Translations under genes and position numbers: made by a program
Shown here: positions 40,001 through 59,820 of the stretch, in pieces
Layout: each line of letters begins with the position of its first letter
How positions within the stretch are numbered: the stretch's first letter is position 1
Assembly: GCF_000003815.2 (NCBI RefSeq)
Contig: NC_049984.1
Location: forward strand, 7,531,371 to 7,595,370
Reading direction: 5' to 3'
Source of the DNA: Branchiostoma floridae
Taxonomy: Eukaryota; Chordata; Leptocardii; Amphioxiformes; Branchiostomatidae
Length of the DNA: 64,000 nucleotides
Notes under the pieces: generated by a model
Told to the model about the DNA's origin: nothing
The model's database searches: none
What the model saw: only the letters and a program-made list of their open reading frames with translations

Positions 40001-40001
40001 G
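15914..40001 (+). CDS. CBFA2T: CBFA2T / ETO (MTG8, Nervy) family transcriptional corepressor, 10 mapped coding exons
   Basis: Joining 15914-16031, 29755-29975, 31080-31169, 35228-35406, 35835-36104, 36464-36617, 36947-37160, 38074-38255, 39236-39358 and 39843-40001 gives one open frame of 569 codons plus TAG, all at GT-AG boundaries. Domains in order: Ser/Pro-rich N-terminus; NHR1/TAFH at about residues 75-172; Pro/His/Arg-rich linker; NHR2 at about 335-395; NHR3 at about 405-470; NHR4 MYND finger at 478-514 with C478, C481, C489, C492, C498, C502, H510 and C514. Family knowledge: these nuclear scaffolds do not bind DNA on their own; NHR2 oligomerises and the MYND finger recruits NCoR/SMRT and HDACs. 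The vertebrate paralogues are RUNX1T1, CBFA2T2 and CBFA2T3. The ATG at 15914 opens MPDSP, a conserved internal start of the family, with A at -3. The exon is open upstream of it with two leading bases, so an additional 5' exon (coding or not) exists upstream and was not found. Which vertebrate paralogue is closest cannot be decided here. Confidence 0.95.
16065..16510. repeat. Three tandem copies of an approximately 150-bp unit
   Basis: Copies begin at 16065, 16214 and 16368 with gagattcaggttaagtcaga and run through the cattagttgtacgagt motif. Spacings are 149 and 154 bp. Only a few substitutions separate the copies, so the expansion looks recent. The array begins 33 bp after the exon a donor. 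Confidence 0.85.
16514..16721. mobile_element. MITE, family with CTGTAAATG termini (copy 1)
   Basis: Left ctgtaaatg and right catttacag, flanked by TA on both sides. The interior repeats ttcgcggt / accgcgaa in inverted arrangement. It sits at the end of the third 150-bp tandem copy; copies 1 and 2 show the uninterrupted sequence. Confidence 0.8.
16851..17219. mobile_element. Harbinger-type MITE, TTA target duplication
   Basis: Termini are ggcccaatctatacacag (left) and, as the reverse complement of the right end, ggcacgatctacacacag. TTA lies on both sides (16848-16850 and 17220-17222). Inside, ccgatatcgg-like palindromes and a short direct repeat of tcggggacccctgctaag occur. TSD length and GG-starting ends fit PIF/Harbinger; family membership is inference. 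Confidence 0.7.
17735..18085. repeat. Tandem duplication, about 176-bp period
   Basis: Blocks such as atgttgtttgt(a/g)ggcaa, gttttgtagcagacttgct, gcataccaccagaagt and gaagtttgtccaaagctc appear in the same order in 17743-17880 and 17919-18060. No coding role is supported. Confidence 0.75.
20561..20974. repeat. Minisatellite, about 39-bp unit, roughly ten copies
   Basis: The unit is built from gccatacagactagcaagga, ccgtacacag and tatattgaa, with a shorter variant ccatatagaccagtatattg interspersed. Because 39 is a multiple of three, a frame on the - strand stays open across it ([13 protein letters not shown] repeated). That is a by-product of the repeat and not evidence for a gene. Confidence 0.9.
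26781..27130. promoter_or_regulatory. CpG-enriched patch with E2F-, CRE- and YY1-like motifs (candidate internal promoter or enhancer)
   Basis: Seen: ttttcccgcc at 26836-26845 (E2F-like), ttacgtca at 26875-26882 (CRE/ATF-like), two gccattttt/gccatttt boxes (YY1-like) at about 26832-26851, and a CG-dense run near 27090-27120. The surrounding intron is AT-rich and CpG-poor. Vertebrate CBFA2T genes use alternative promoters, so an internal start is plausible, but I found no associated first exon. Confidence 0.3.
29617..29754 (+). repeat. Three 44-bp tandem units ending at the exon b acceptor
   Basis: Units beginning ggaatactttgg / ggaatactttag / ggaacacttttgg start at 29617, 29661 and 29704; each contains ttgacc and tgttgtgttct or a variant. 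The last unit ends in tgttctgattgttctccag, the splice acceptor of the NHR1 exon. Confidence 0.75.
29755..29975 (+). CDS. CBFA2T: CBFA2T exon b: start of NHR1/TAFH
   Basis: The acceptor is ttctccag|ct and the donor gtg|gtaagt. It encodes a Ser/Pro/Asn linker with Gln-rich SSSQQQ, then [20 protein letters not shown] and the first helices of TAFH, ending [12 protein letters not shown]. Codon use is GC-rich, unlike the AT-rich intron around it. The exon ends in phase 0. Confidence 0.95.
30004..30144. mobile_element. MITE, CTCCAAGCAGAGGTT family (copy 1), 28 bp after exon b
   Basis: The inverted repeats ctccaagcagaggttaggct (from 30008) and agcctaacctctgcttggag (to 30140) match perfectly. Flanking tgactagat / tgactagtt are 8 of 9 identical and look like a 9-bp target duplication. 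The element starts just after the exon b splice donor. Confidence 0.8.
31080..31169 (+). CDS. CBFA2T: CBFA2T exon c: middle of NHR1/TAFH
   Basis: Thirty codons between ttttcag and aag|gtgagt, phase 0 at both ends. It encodes [20 protein letters not shown] and neighbouring residues of the TAFH domain. As a symmetric exon of 90 bp it could be skipped in frame, but that would delete the core of the fold. Confidence 0.95.
31616..31736. mobile_element. MITE, TAGCCTGGNTNCC family (copy 1), perfect 9-bp target duplication
   Basis: Left tagcctgggtaccatcc and right ggatggtacccaggcta are inverted repeats, continuing inward with cttacactc / gagtgtaag. The flanks ggcttgaaa at 31607-31615 and 31737-31745 are identical. 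Confidence 0.88.
32270..32457. mobile_element. MITE, CTGTAAATG family (copy 2)
   Basis: Left ctgtaaatg and right catttacag with TA on either side. Interior fragments such as ccgcgaaatt and ttgcggcggttta match the theme of the copy at 16514 but are more diverged. Confidence 0.75.
33560..33666. mobile_element. MITE, TAGCCTGG family (diverged copy)
   Basis: Left tagcctggaatccaggcc and right ctggtatctaggcta form an imperfect inverted repeat. The flanking 9-mers cagtttaga and cagatcata agree at 6 positions, as expected for an old insertion. Confidence 0.6.
34939..35020. mobile_element. MITE, TAGCCTGG family (short copy), 9-bp target duplication
   Basis: Inverted repeats tagcctggataccagaccc and gggtctggcatccaggcta (18 of 19). 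The flanks gctggaata and gttggaata match at 8 of 9 positions. Only 82 bp long. Confidence 0.8.
35228..35406 (+). CDS. CBFA2T: CBFA2T exon d: end of NHR1/TAFH and nuclear-signal region
   Basis: The acceptor is tccgcag|gct and the donor cag|gtgagc. It encodes [19 protein letters not shown] (last TAFH helices), then the SPVDSS motif and the basic [11 protein letters not shown], which resembles the family's nuclear localisation region. It ends in phase 2; the Arg codon is completed by the next exon. Confidence 0.95.
35835..36104 (+). CDS. CBFA2T: CBFA2T exon e: Pro/His/Arg-rich linker
   Basis: The acceptor is cctacag|a and the donor aa|gtaaga. It encodes [11 protein letters not shown], a basic [13 protein letters not shown] stretch that matches the family's Ser-Pro segment, then low-complexity Pro/His runs and Arg-Asp-Pro repeats (PRDPRD). 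The linker is probably disordered and is the least conserved part between NHR1 and NHR2. It ends in phase 2. Confidence 0.9.
36105..36463 (+). other. CBFA2T: CBFA2T intron between exons e and f
   Basis: 359 bp with nothing recognisable beyond the splice sites gtaaga and the tandem cagcag acceptor. The preceding intron (35407-35834) and the following one (36618-36946) are likewise featureless, apart from a gtagtagtag/ggtttattt segment near 36676-36711. Confidence 0.7.
36464..36617 (+). CDS. CBFA2T: CBFA2T exon f: linker into start of NHR2
   Basis: It encodes [20 protein letters not shown] onward and ends EDEWKHVEQ, the opening of NHR2. The donor is cag|gtactt. The acceptor is a tandem cagcag, so the exon may start at 36464 (adds Asn-Arg) or at 36467 (a single Lys); both keep the frame. 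It ends in phase 0. Confidence 0.9.
36947..37160 (+). CDS. CBFA2T: CBFA2T exon g: NHR2 oligomerisation helix
   Basis: The acceptor is ctttcag|atg and the donor g|gttggt, which is a weak site. It encodes [20 protein letters not shown] and a long charged helix running to VSEVKRRA. Hydrophobic residues at heptad spacing fit the tetramerising NHR2. It ends in phase 1. Confidence 0.93.
37636..37692 (+). CDS. CBFA2T: Candidate 57-bp alternative cassette exon between NHR2 and NHR3
   Basis: Flanked by cctcttttcag and cag|gtaagc, both close to consensus. The segment begins with two bases and ends with one (phase 1 in, phase 1 out), exactly the phase of the exon g to exon h junction. Inserted there it stays open and adds [19 protein letters not shown], with the next Glu codon rebuilt. 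Vertebrate ETO proteins also have extra sequence at this position. It is not needed for an intact protein, so I treat it as a predicted optional exon. Confidence 0.55.
38074..38255 (+). CDS. CBFA2T: CBFA2T exon h: NHR3
   Basis: The acceptor is ttctgcag|aa and the donor gag|gtaacg. It encodes [20 protein letters not shown] and continues as a Lys/Glu/Ala-rich helix to [11 protein letters not shown]3 is the coiled-coil region reported in the family to bind PKA regulatory subunits. It ends in phase 0. Confidence 0.95.
38755..39230. repeat. Degenerate pyrimidine-rich tandem array upstream of the MYND exon
   Basis: Variants of tgctgtttttgtatatcta, aagaagacaatttctc and tatctttgtggtattt recur about five to seven times with irregular spacing and end within about 40 bp of the exon i acceptor. 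T/C-rich on the transcribed sense strand, so it resembles an expanded pyrimidine tract. Confidence 0.75.
39236..39358 (+). CDS. CBFA2T: CBFA2T exon i: NHR4 MYND zinc finger
   Basis: Forty-one codons between acacag and cag|gtacgc, phase 0 at both ends. It begins [17 protein letters not shown] and contains all eight zinc ligands of a MYND finger (C-x2-C, C-x2-C, C-x3-C, H-x3-C) and the CQHKDW signature. Skipping this symmetric exon would remove the corepressor-binding finger in frame. Confidence 0.96.
39843..40001 (+). CDS. CBFA2T: CBFA2T exon j: C-terminal tail and stop
   Basis: The acceptor is ccaacgtag|gca, with a poor pyrimidine tract. Fifty-two codons: a Gln/Ala/Thr/Ser-rich tail ending SPVEKAEAR and TAG. 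The low-complexity Ala-Thr-Pro-Ser tail after MYND is as expected for the family. Confidence 0.9.
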   Translation, partial: ALQQQAAAGTDAAAATTSATTPPTVASPVESVKSVTTTTSRSGSPVEKAEAR

Positions 40002-42925
40002 GCCTGCTTATGGAAGAACATTCAATGTTATGTATTCATACAGAGATATAGGATACTACTAAGGGACAGACTTCTACATCTACACTCAACTGTTGTAGTA
40101 AAAAAAGAGAAAGTGTTCTAATGAACAGACTTCTACTAGTATTGCCAACCTCGTGTTATATTCATGTATATCAGGGATTGCTTGAGATGTGTCCATTTGA
40201 ACTGCTAAGCTATAGCCAGTGCAGGGTTTGACACAGGGTTTAGAAATGGAAGCCTAAGTGCAAGTTGTCCTGTGCTGTATGTGACCACGTTGTACATTAC
40301 AGTACCCCTGTGTCTGAAGACTGTTCTCCAAAGTATCATGATAGCTGGTTAGTGCATAGGTCGGCCAAAGCAGAAAAGGAGATCTAACAGTGCAGACCAC
40401 TCCATGCGATTTTTTTTCTTGGAGTTGGTTGTTTCAAGTAAAAAACAACCAGTTTTGAGCAGTCTCGTACACTTGTGAAGTTACTGAAAATGTGTATAGA
40501 TGGAGTTGAGTTTTCCCAAGAAGAGAAGAGAAAAGGCCAGTGGGTAATGCCAGACATCGTCACCAGCAAAGCTTGTTTGACGTCCTATTTGGACCTTATT
40601 CATGCACATTTTCAGGAAAATTCCTTGGTCAGCATGCAGAATTTCTGTACTCTTGTCCAACCAAAAGAGAGCAGAGAAGAAAGAACTGAAGGCAGTGTGG
40701 GCTGAGATGACTAAACCCTCCACTTGGTCCCATTTCTGTTGTGTGTGGCAGTTGCACAGCTCACATGACACAAGCTAGAGTTGTAGTAGCGATGACAATC
40801 CTTAGTTTCTCATAAAAAATTGCCAGCCACATTCTATCAATGTCTGCCGTATATAGACAAGCATTCTTCTCACAGGCTACAGTATATCTCACTGGCTATA
40901 GTTTTCAACAGTCACCTGATATTTTAGATAAAGAAGTCTTAAGAAGTCATTGTCAAGTGCAGTATCGATTGTTGTGATCTCAACAATATCATGTCTTGAG
41001 ATAAAGAACTACTAGAATAAGGTTGCTCTGCACATACGAGTTCGTTTGTCTGTAAGTGTACCTTCAAAAGAGTATGTTCACGGCACCACCTAGTTCAGAA
41101 TGCTTTGACAGAATTTCTGTGGGAATGCGCTAAAAGTACTGTGTTCTTCTCATCTTGGCACCTTGTTTCATATGGCCTATTTGTCACAGTACTTTTGACT
41201 TAAAACTTACCCGATAATAGTGTTATTTTGGTGCTGTTAACCATTCACTGGACCAAACTTTGTGGAAAGCACCCCCTGTATAAATGTAAACTGTGTATTC
41301 TTAGGGCACAACAAGCTCAAACCTAGTGTTGAGCGAAGTACATAATACTTATTTATCCCACTGTATGTACATATATTACAACTATTTTCTTTATTTGTGT
41401 CTACTGCAGAAGAGTAATATATATTTAACAGTTTCTCCGGTGCTTGGAGGGTTAAGATGGCAATGTGTGAGGTTTAATGATTGTGGTCTCTGCAATAACA
41501 TAAGAGTCGTTAGTTGAGTGTACCGCTAACACCAGTATGTACTTAATACTGACATCATTGGAATCAATGCTCAAGTGTAATATGTTTTAGGATGATGAAA
41601 TCTCCTTCTTTGTGAACATGTATTGTGTTCAGATGTATGTTGCAGTTGTCTATGGTGTTACTTTGTCGACTGAGACATAGGAAATTATTGTGACTAATTC
41701 TTGCAGTTGCACGGCTAAAGGCGTTTCAGGATGTACAGATTTTACTGACTGATTTTCACCCTTTAAAACTGAATTCGATGTCTCTGCATCGTGCAAGATG
41801 TACTGTAGTAGCAGACGTGGTACAGATAATTATGGAAAAGTTCCACTGTTCCAGCACAAGTAGGATAGGTTGGACCGACAAAGAATTGAGCGGCCACCTG
41901 GTTCTGGTAGTGTAATGAGACTTATACATGACCTTTGACTCAAGAGAGTTTGTGTCCACTGTGTAGAAGGGTCAGAGTTTAAAGGTTATGACTTGCCAAG
42001 TGTGACACTATGTTGATAGTTTCTGCCATTGGATGTGATACATGTGCTCGTGAGTGCTTGTGGAAAGAGTTCTCCTGCTTCTGTCTATAGATATCATACT
42101 CTATGGATCTCTGTTGTTCTCTCTTCATCACAGACTACATACAAGGCTCTGTGTGATTGAACCAAGTCCTGTCAAAGATGTCGTACAAGTAGCTGTGCTA
42201 ATCAGGAACTGTTGAACTGTTGCCAGATATCCATTGTTGATACTAAAAATTTTACAAAGAGCTGCCTTTATATGACATAATTCCCAGTGGAGTTAAAAAA
42301 AGTAGCAGACGTCGATGTCGTCAGTTCTCGACTAGGGAGGAGGAATGGTTTTGACGGGAACAAAATTGAGTAGTAGAAAAATCGCGAAACTTTGTTTAGT
42401 GTCGTAGAAGCTGTGCTAGTGGTAGTGTTGGTTGATTACTGCTGGTCCAGTGGTTTACCAGATCTTTCTACAGTGTAGGCAGCAATACAGTATGCAGACA
42501 AAAAATGGTCTGTCCTAAAACATTTCCTCACACAGAATCACCATTTAGTCATTGGCGTGAGTACATGTAGTGTGTATTTCATATTACATTTCCATACATA
42601 CTCAAGACAGTGCTAGTTTGTGTTGGAGATCTGAAATCACACTTGTTTGATATCAAGAGAAACGTTTTTTCGCCTCGCTTACTGTTCCCTCCCAGTCACT
42701 TGACCATAAAGGAGCATTTCCAACTTTGTATGTGTATGTGTATAATATATAATAGAAGTGAAGAGAAAACATTGCCAAATTTCTGTACAATTGCACAAGC
42801 ACATAAGGTAAAAAGAGCCTGTGTATCCGTAGTAGTTGGAGATGTAGTCATGAAGCTGTACATGTAAATGTCACGATGTATGTAATTATTGTTATTTTTC
42901 AATAAAACAGCATGAAAGCAACCAG
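40002..42925 (+). other. CBFA2T: Probable 3' UTR of CBFA2T
   Basis: AT-rich sequence with no supportable reading frame between the stop codon and a canonical AATAAA. Length about 2.9 kb. The 3' end is inferred from the signal only. Confidence 0.55.
42901..42906 (+). terminator. Poly(A) signal AATAAA, likely 3' end of CBFA2T
   Basis: First canonical AATAAA on the + strand that I noticed in the AT-rich stretch after the stop codon, following a T-rich run. A second AATAAA at 43439-43444 could serve as an alternative distal site. Confidence 0.5.
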
Positions 42926-43114
42926 TAGTTGTGGGCTAGTGGACTTTTTCTAACTCTGGACTTAAAAAAAGCTTGTGTGTATGTGTGATAAGGAGCAACG
43001 TATAGACCACCAAGCTATAGATGCTGTGAATGTTTTTAGTACAAATGTCTTTCATTTCTTAGCAGACATCTGAAGGTAAAAACAACTCTCCCAGCTAACT
43101 GCTAGCACAAACCA

Positions 43115-43335
43115 GCTAAATACACCTGTCCTTGGTGCTGAATACCATAAACACACCTGTTGCTTAACAGCATACACATATAGGCAAACACACCTGTCCT
43201 TGGTGCTGAACACTCCACGGATTCGATGAAACATGGAGCTAAAGCCTAAACACCATCCACACAAATAGTTAAACACGCCTGTCCTTGGTGCTGAACGCCA
43301 TCCACACAGGTTAACACACCTACCCCCGAACACCA
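43115..43335. repeat. Small minisatellite between the converging genes
   Basis: Blocks of acacctgtccttggtgctga and close variants occur near 43123, 43190 and 43276, with caccatccacaca(a/g) between them. The array lies between the likely poly(A) signals of CBFA2T (+) and RSPRY1 (-). Confidence 0.7.
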
Positions 43336-43485
43336 CACTAGACTGTTTTCTTTCATGTACAGTGTCGGCTCCGTCTGACACTGAAGCATTTTCCTCTAGT
43401 TGTTCAAAAACATTAAAACTTAAATAATTTGTTGTCCAATAAAGTTCATTCCATAGGCTACTGTCTCAAGTGCAGTAAATTCTTT

Positions 43486-43491
43486 TTTATT
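43486..43491 (-). terminator. Poly(A) signal AATAAA (reads TTTATT on +), likely RSPRY1 3' end
   Basis: It is the first canonical signal I noticed on the - strand downstream of the RSPRY1 stop. It implies a 3' UTR of about 2.3 kb (43470-45751) in which I see no reading frame worth reporting. Confidence 0.4.
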
Positions 43492-45751
43492 TACAGAAAA
43501 CCCATAGACTGTACACAGTGGAAGGTTGCTATGTACAGCTGTTATTACAGTATGTTTTTGTATACTCAGAGCTGGGACATTTCTGTCATGCATATATTTG
43601 TAGGCAGGGTAGCAGCAGCATACAAACTTGGCCGTAGAACAATATAGTGTCCATTACTGGGTATTAGATGAATAGTGCCAAGTGGCAGCTAAAAATTTTG
43701 ACAATCTGGAATTACATGTAATATTCTCAGCAATCTCATTCAGTAACAATGTGTATACATGAGCTTCAAAATTTTCATCAGGATTGTAGCTGTAACAGTA
43801 TAACAAGGTAATCTCTGTTTTAAGAACCCCCAAACTGTTCACTATCACAATACACACCATAGAGTGCAGTACAAAAGGGTAACGTTATGCCAAGGATAGC
43901 AGATTGATATTTAACAATTTTCTCTGAATTCTTCCTACCCTTACCATGTTTCATTGGTTGGGATGTCTGCATGGCAGCCACCAGATCCTATCCAAGCTTT
44001 TGTTAGAGAAGTATTTGTTTGCATAAGGTGTTTTTGCATGTAAATACAGACATACATGAAGAAAGCTGCAGAACCTTTGTTCTTGCTGTTGAATCACATT
44101 ATTGCTTGCTTAAAGTAAAACAGAAAGGTACAGTCAAAATCTTCTGAAAACCTGTCAAAATAGGCATAAAATACATGTACGTGACAATGGGTATGGAGCT
44201 ACAATGTTTATGTATTCTGCTCAATCTTTTGTTTCAATGTTTTCAGTTCTAGATTTCATAGCAGATTCTCAGATGTTTTGAAGCCCGCAGTGCAACGCCA
44301 AAACAGTCTTCAGTGCTTCAGCAGCGAAAGGTGCTTTACCTGTTACTGATAAACTCTGCAATAATACATAATATAAAACATATGAGATATTCTGGCATCT
44401 TTACATAAAGTGGTCTGTTAAATGAAAGGCATGAATACGACATGTTCTGACTTACAATGTATCGTATTGCACTAAATGTACATTACATGGAACTGGAGTC
44501 TTTAAAATAATAGATTTATCCTTCTTCATGCTGATGTAACCAATAGAAACTTATTTAGCTACCTCAGAAGGGGGAAAGTTATACAGATGTAGGTAGTAGT
44601 AAAGGTCCCATAGCAAGGAGCCAATATACATTTGTGTAGGCAGTGAGTTGTTATTCATCATGTCTAGGGCACGGTATTGGAAGCTGGAGCCCATAACTCT
44701 CCTCCTAGATCCTACTGCCTTCTACTTCAAAACTCTACGGTCAGGTACACATTTTACAACTGTGTGGAGCAGGGTTCTAGCCAGCTTCCGTCCTTTGACA
44801 GAATTTTGCTGCTGTGGACGGTCAAAAATTTTGCCCACTCCATCCTGTGGGTCGGACAAAAATTGGCATGTAAAGATATTAATTGAAATAAGCTGAGTCT
44901 ACTGACAAAATTTGCCCCTGAAAATAAAGGAAATGGCATTTCAGACAGTCTAGTTTTCAAAATTTTCCTGGGGGAGCATGCCTGCCCACCAAATCAAACC
45001 TGTGACCTCTCCATCTCTTGTGTATTAGCCTTGCTACTCAGTCATTTAATGACACCTTATACATGTACATGTACTAAAGGGACCATGAACAAAAAGTGAG
45101 AGAAGATGTACCAATTTTGCAAATGACCTTGTGTATTGTAACAGAACATAGTTGCTATTGTTGAACTATACAAACATTGCTAAAAACTGATACACAGATA
45201 TGAGCGATAAACACATTATGGTACACAAATGACACATGTACCTTACTACTTACATACTATTGACAACAGGCTGGAATTTCGGTGAAGTTTTCCTAAGAGT
45301 TTGTATCCAAACAGACACTCTTCAAGTGTGAAGGATTGTTTTAGTCAATATGGTACCATTACGCATAAAGTATGTATTCTTGTTTACCTTCAGAACATTA
45401 TCAGTGTTTTAAGGTTTTAAAGAGAACAGTATGCATGATGAGTGAAAATCAAACAATCTGCAATTGTAGCTGTTCCCTGCAGAGAGCAAAACCTTTTAAA
45501 AAGATGATCATCTACTAAGTCTACAAACATCATAGTTACATTGCTATAAAAGGTGATGGAAAATACAAACATGATATCCAGTTCAACAGTGTCAGTCAGC
45601 ATAAAAAATACACTGGACATGCATACATGCAAGACATGTGCAAAGAAAACAGGCATACGCTCATTCAGATAAAGTCAGCAATTCTGTAAATCAATAATAA
45701 TCTTTGCAGGCACTGGATTGAGATGCATTGGGCAGTTCAGTGTGGACTTTG

Positions 45752-57342
<11,591 letters not shown>

Positions 57343-58080
57343 AAATGTGGTGTGGATATGACATCGGTCATATCACAAGTACACATAACTATGGTCTGGA
57401 ATTTTATTTTCTTTCTTTTTATGATGCAGTCAAGGCACAAGAGCGTCTTTCTGTGATCTGAGTAACAAGACTGGATGTTGGCTGTGGATGGATGTCCCTG
57501 TAAGCAGAAGAAGGTAGGATAATGTTCTCAAACACCGTGGTATTCAAGTTTTGAGGTACAAATATCTTACACTGCACTAGCGGAAGCGCTGTAGATAGGA
57601 AGCCATACCTAAAACGATATGGTTACCTCTTTCATTCTTCTCTCTTTGGTGAACGCACATTTTCTCCAGGACACAAGTTCACTGAAAACTATGAAGACCC
57701 AAGGAATGGCAAGGCAACGGACAGAGCATATAAGGAACATCCAATTTACAACATCGGGTAGCTGACTAGTGACTACAAAATTTTAATTCTCCGGGAGCTA
57801 AAGGAAAGAAAACGTACCGTACGGTTACCGTTAGTTTCTAGGGCCCTGACATCTGGGTCGCAGTTCGCAGCTGTCCGGCTTCGGGTCGAAATATTCCTGG
57901 CATTCTAAGTAAGGATCTGACACGTGTACAGGTGAAAATCAGGCCACAGGAATCGGTAAAACTAGCGGTTTCATCCGCCCACCTCCCCAGTTCGTTTGGA
58001 CGGCGGCCATTTTGGATGGGAATGCCGGGTACCGAATTTGACCTCAAGTAACCCCCTCGACAATACGGACAGCAGCGACA
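57343..58080 (-). promoter_or_regulatory. RSPRY1: 5' UTR/promoter region of RSPRY1
   Basis: It becomes richer in CpG towards 57830-58070, and on the - strand carries caaaatggccgcc, a YY1-type motif often found just downstream of a TATA-less start site. I see no TATA box. The exact start site and any 5' UTR splicing cannot be resolved. Confidence 0.45.
58002..58014 (-). promoter_or_regulatory. YY1-like element
   Basis: Reads caaaatggccgcc on the - strand, the strand of RSPRY1 transcription, which is the orientation typical of start-site-proximal YY1 sites. Confidence 0.4.
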
Positions 58081-59676
58081 TCTATCAATAAATATATAAA
58101 CTGCACGAGACAGACCAAGTTCGCGAATTGGCGTTTTATTTTAACACTTCCACAACTATCATGCTGATAATGCTGATCATGGAAAATTTTGAATGACACC
58201 TTCTTTGTAACGTTAGACATAAAGACAGATTCTTGAGTTGGACGATGGCGATCCGCGAAGGTAGAGGATTTGTGAACAGTTCAATTTACTATGCATTAAA
58301 GATCATTTGCAGGAAAGGTATAAGAAAAGTAACGCAACCATTCCAAAATGCAGAATTGTGAAGTTCGTCAAGCAATCACAAAGAAAACTCTGTAGTCATA
58401 GATTGAACGTAGCGTTAGATATAAAAAGATTACTTGACCACAGGTTTTGCCCGTCCAAACGAAGACCTTACGAAAGTCACGGTTCATGGGTTTTGTTGTG
58501 TCAATAAAGACTACATATATCAAAAGCCCAGTGAACCATTGATTATGTAACATAGGCTAGCGTTCTCACGGCCACCTTGTGTGTCAACGACCTGTAAGAA
58601 TGAGTTGACTTGTGCCATGGCGCCCTGATGCCATTTATGCATTCCAACTTTTTAACGATAAATAAACATTAGAGGAAAACAAGAGGCAAGCCAGAAAACA
58701 TTGGATATTGCAGGTACTAGGTTCAATCTTGAATAGCGGCAGGAGTCAAATGTACACTCGAGCTAGGCCAATCATGGTGATTCATTCCATTTCATTCGAG
58801 AGTGCGTACTTAATGCATGGCACTCTTTACATTTATAAAGCAACAGATAGGTTATAGTCTCATTCAAAAACTATTAACGTACATTGTATTTATCAAGAGT
58901 TATTTACATATTTCCTTTCGCCATAGATACAGATACGTTCATCACAGGCTAGATTATTCTACACAAGATTCCAGAATACTTTGACACAGTAAAAGGTATT
59001 TACATATTTGTTTTAGTGTAGTACAAGTGTAAACAAAACATCAAAAGACACATTAGATTTTCTGTAACATTATACACTCTAGGATAAATGACTATCTAAG
59101 GCAGACTACGATCAAGGACATTGATACTTGTAAATACTATTCCATAGTGTACAAGGTCGCTGAAGTTCAGAATAGTGAGTTTCTTCCGAGGATCACAATT
59201 CGAAAATGCGAACTTAGGATTCAATACCTAGGGACGGTACGATAATTATCGCGAGGGAAAGGACTGGTGCGTATGAGGTCGTTTCTGACCGGTTCGGAGC
59301 AGTATATTTTACACATCGGTGTTAGATTCTATCACAAAATACATTCAAGCCAGAAACACTAACCCAGCCCCAAGCACCGGCTCTCCTCCGATTAATGTCG
59401 TATCGTCCCTTCATTTCACTTGATGGCCTGTTAAGAAGTCTGGGTAACTGGATTTCCATTGGGCGTGAGACTGGGCATCACTACGCGTGACTACGGTAAC
59501 GCCTTTGCTGAGTATAGTTTGGTGGTGTGACACTTTTCTCGCTTTACTTCAGAATCCTATCATTCATCTCTTGTACTTTTAGCTTTGTTTGTTTGTTGTT
59601 GGTCCAGAACTGTCAATACAGCTGTACATATTTTAACTACCCTTTGTGTAAGGAGTTAGACAATGAAAATGATAAA
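58081..59676. other. Intergenic stretch between the TRIM-like gene and RSPRY1
   Basis: AT-rich with no gene supported. It includes a dispersed-repeat 3' end at about 58461-58510 that is shared with 48501-48545. Confidence 0.6.
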
Positions 59677-59682
59677 TTTATT
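59677..59682 (-). terminator. Poly(A) signal AATAAA (TTTATT on +), likely for the TRIM-like gene
   Basis: It lies about 140 bp beyond the stop codon at 59821-59823 on the - strand, in an AT-rich setting. It implies a short 3' UTR. Confidence 0.45.
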
Positions 59683-59820
59683 CATTTTAGACAAGTGGAT
59701 CCAGATATTTTTGGAATGCCGACCACTTGTTGTGTGAATGTGACCCCTTGACATCACCGTCAGGGTTACCATGACGACAGACACAGTCATTTGGCGGGTA
59801 GTAACAGTCACCGACTGTTT

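Noticed and set aside
58307-58507. 66-codon + strand ORF ending LLCQ
   Set aside because: The end is a dispersed repeat also present at 48.5 kb; no protein family recognised.
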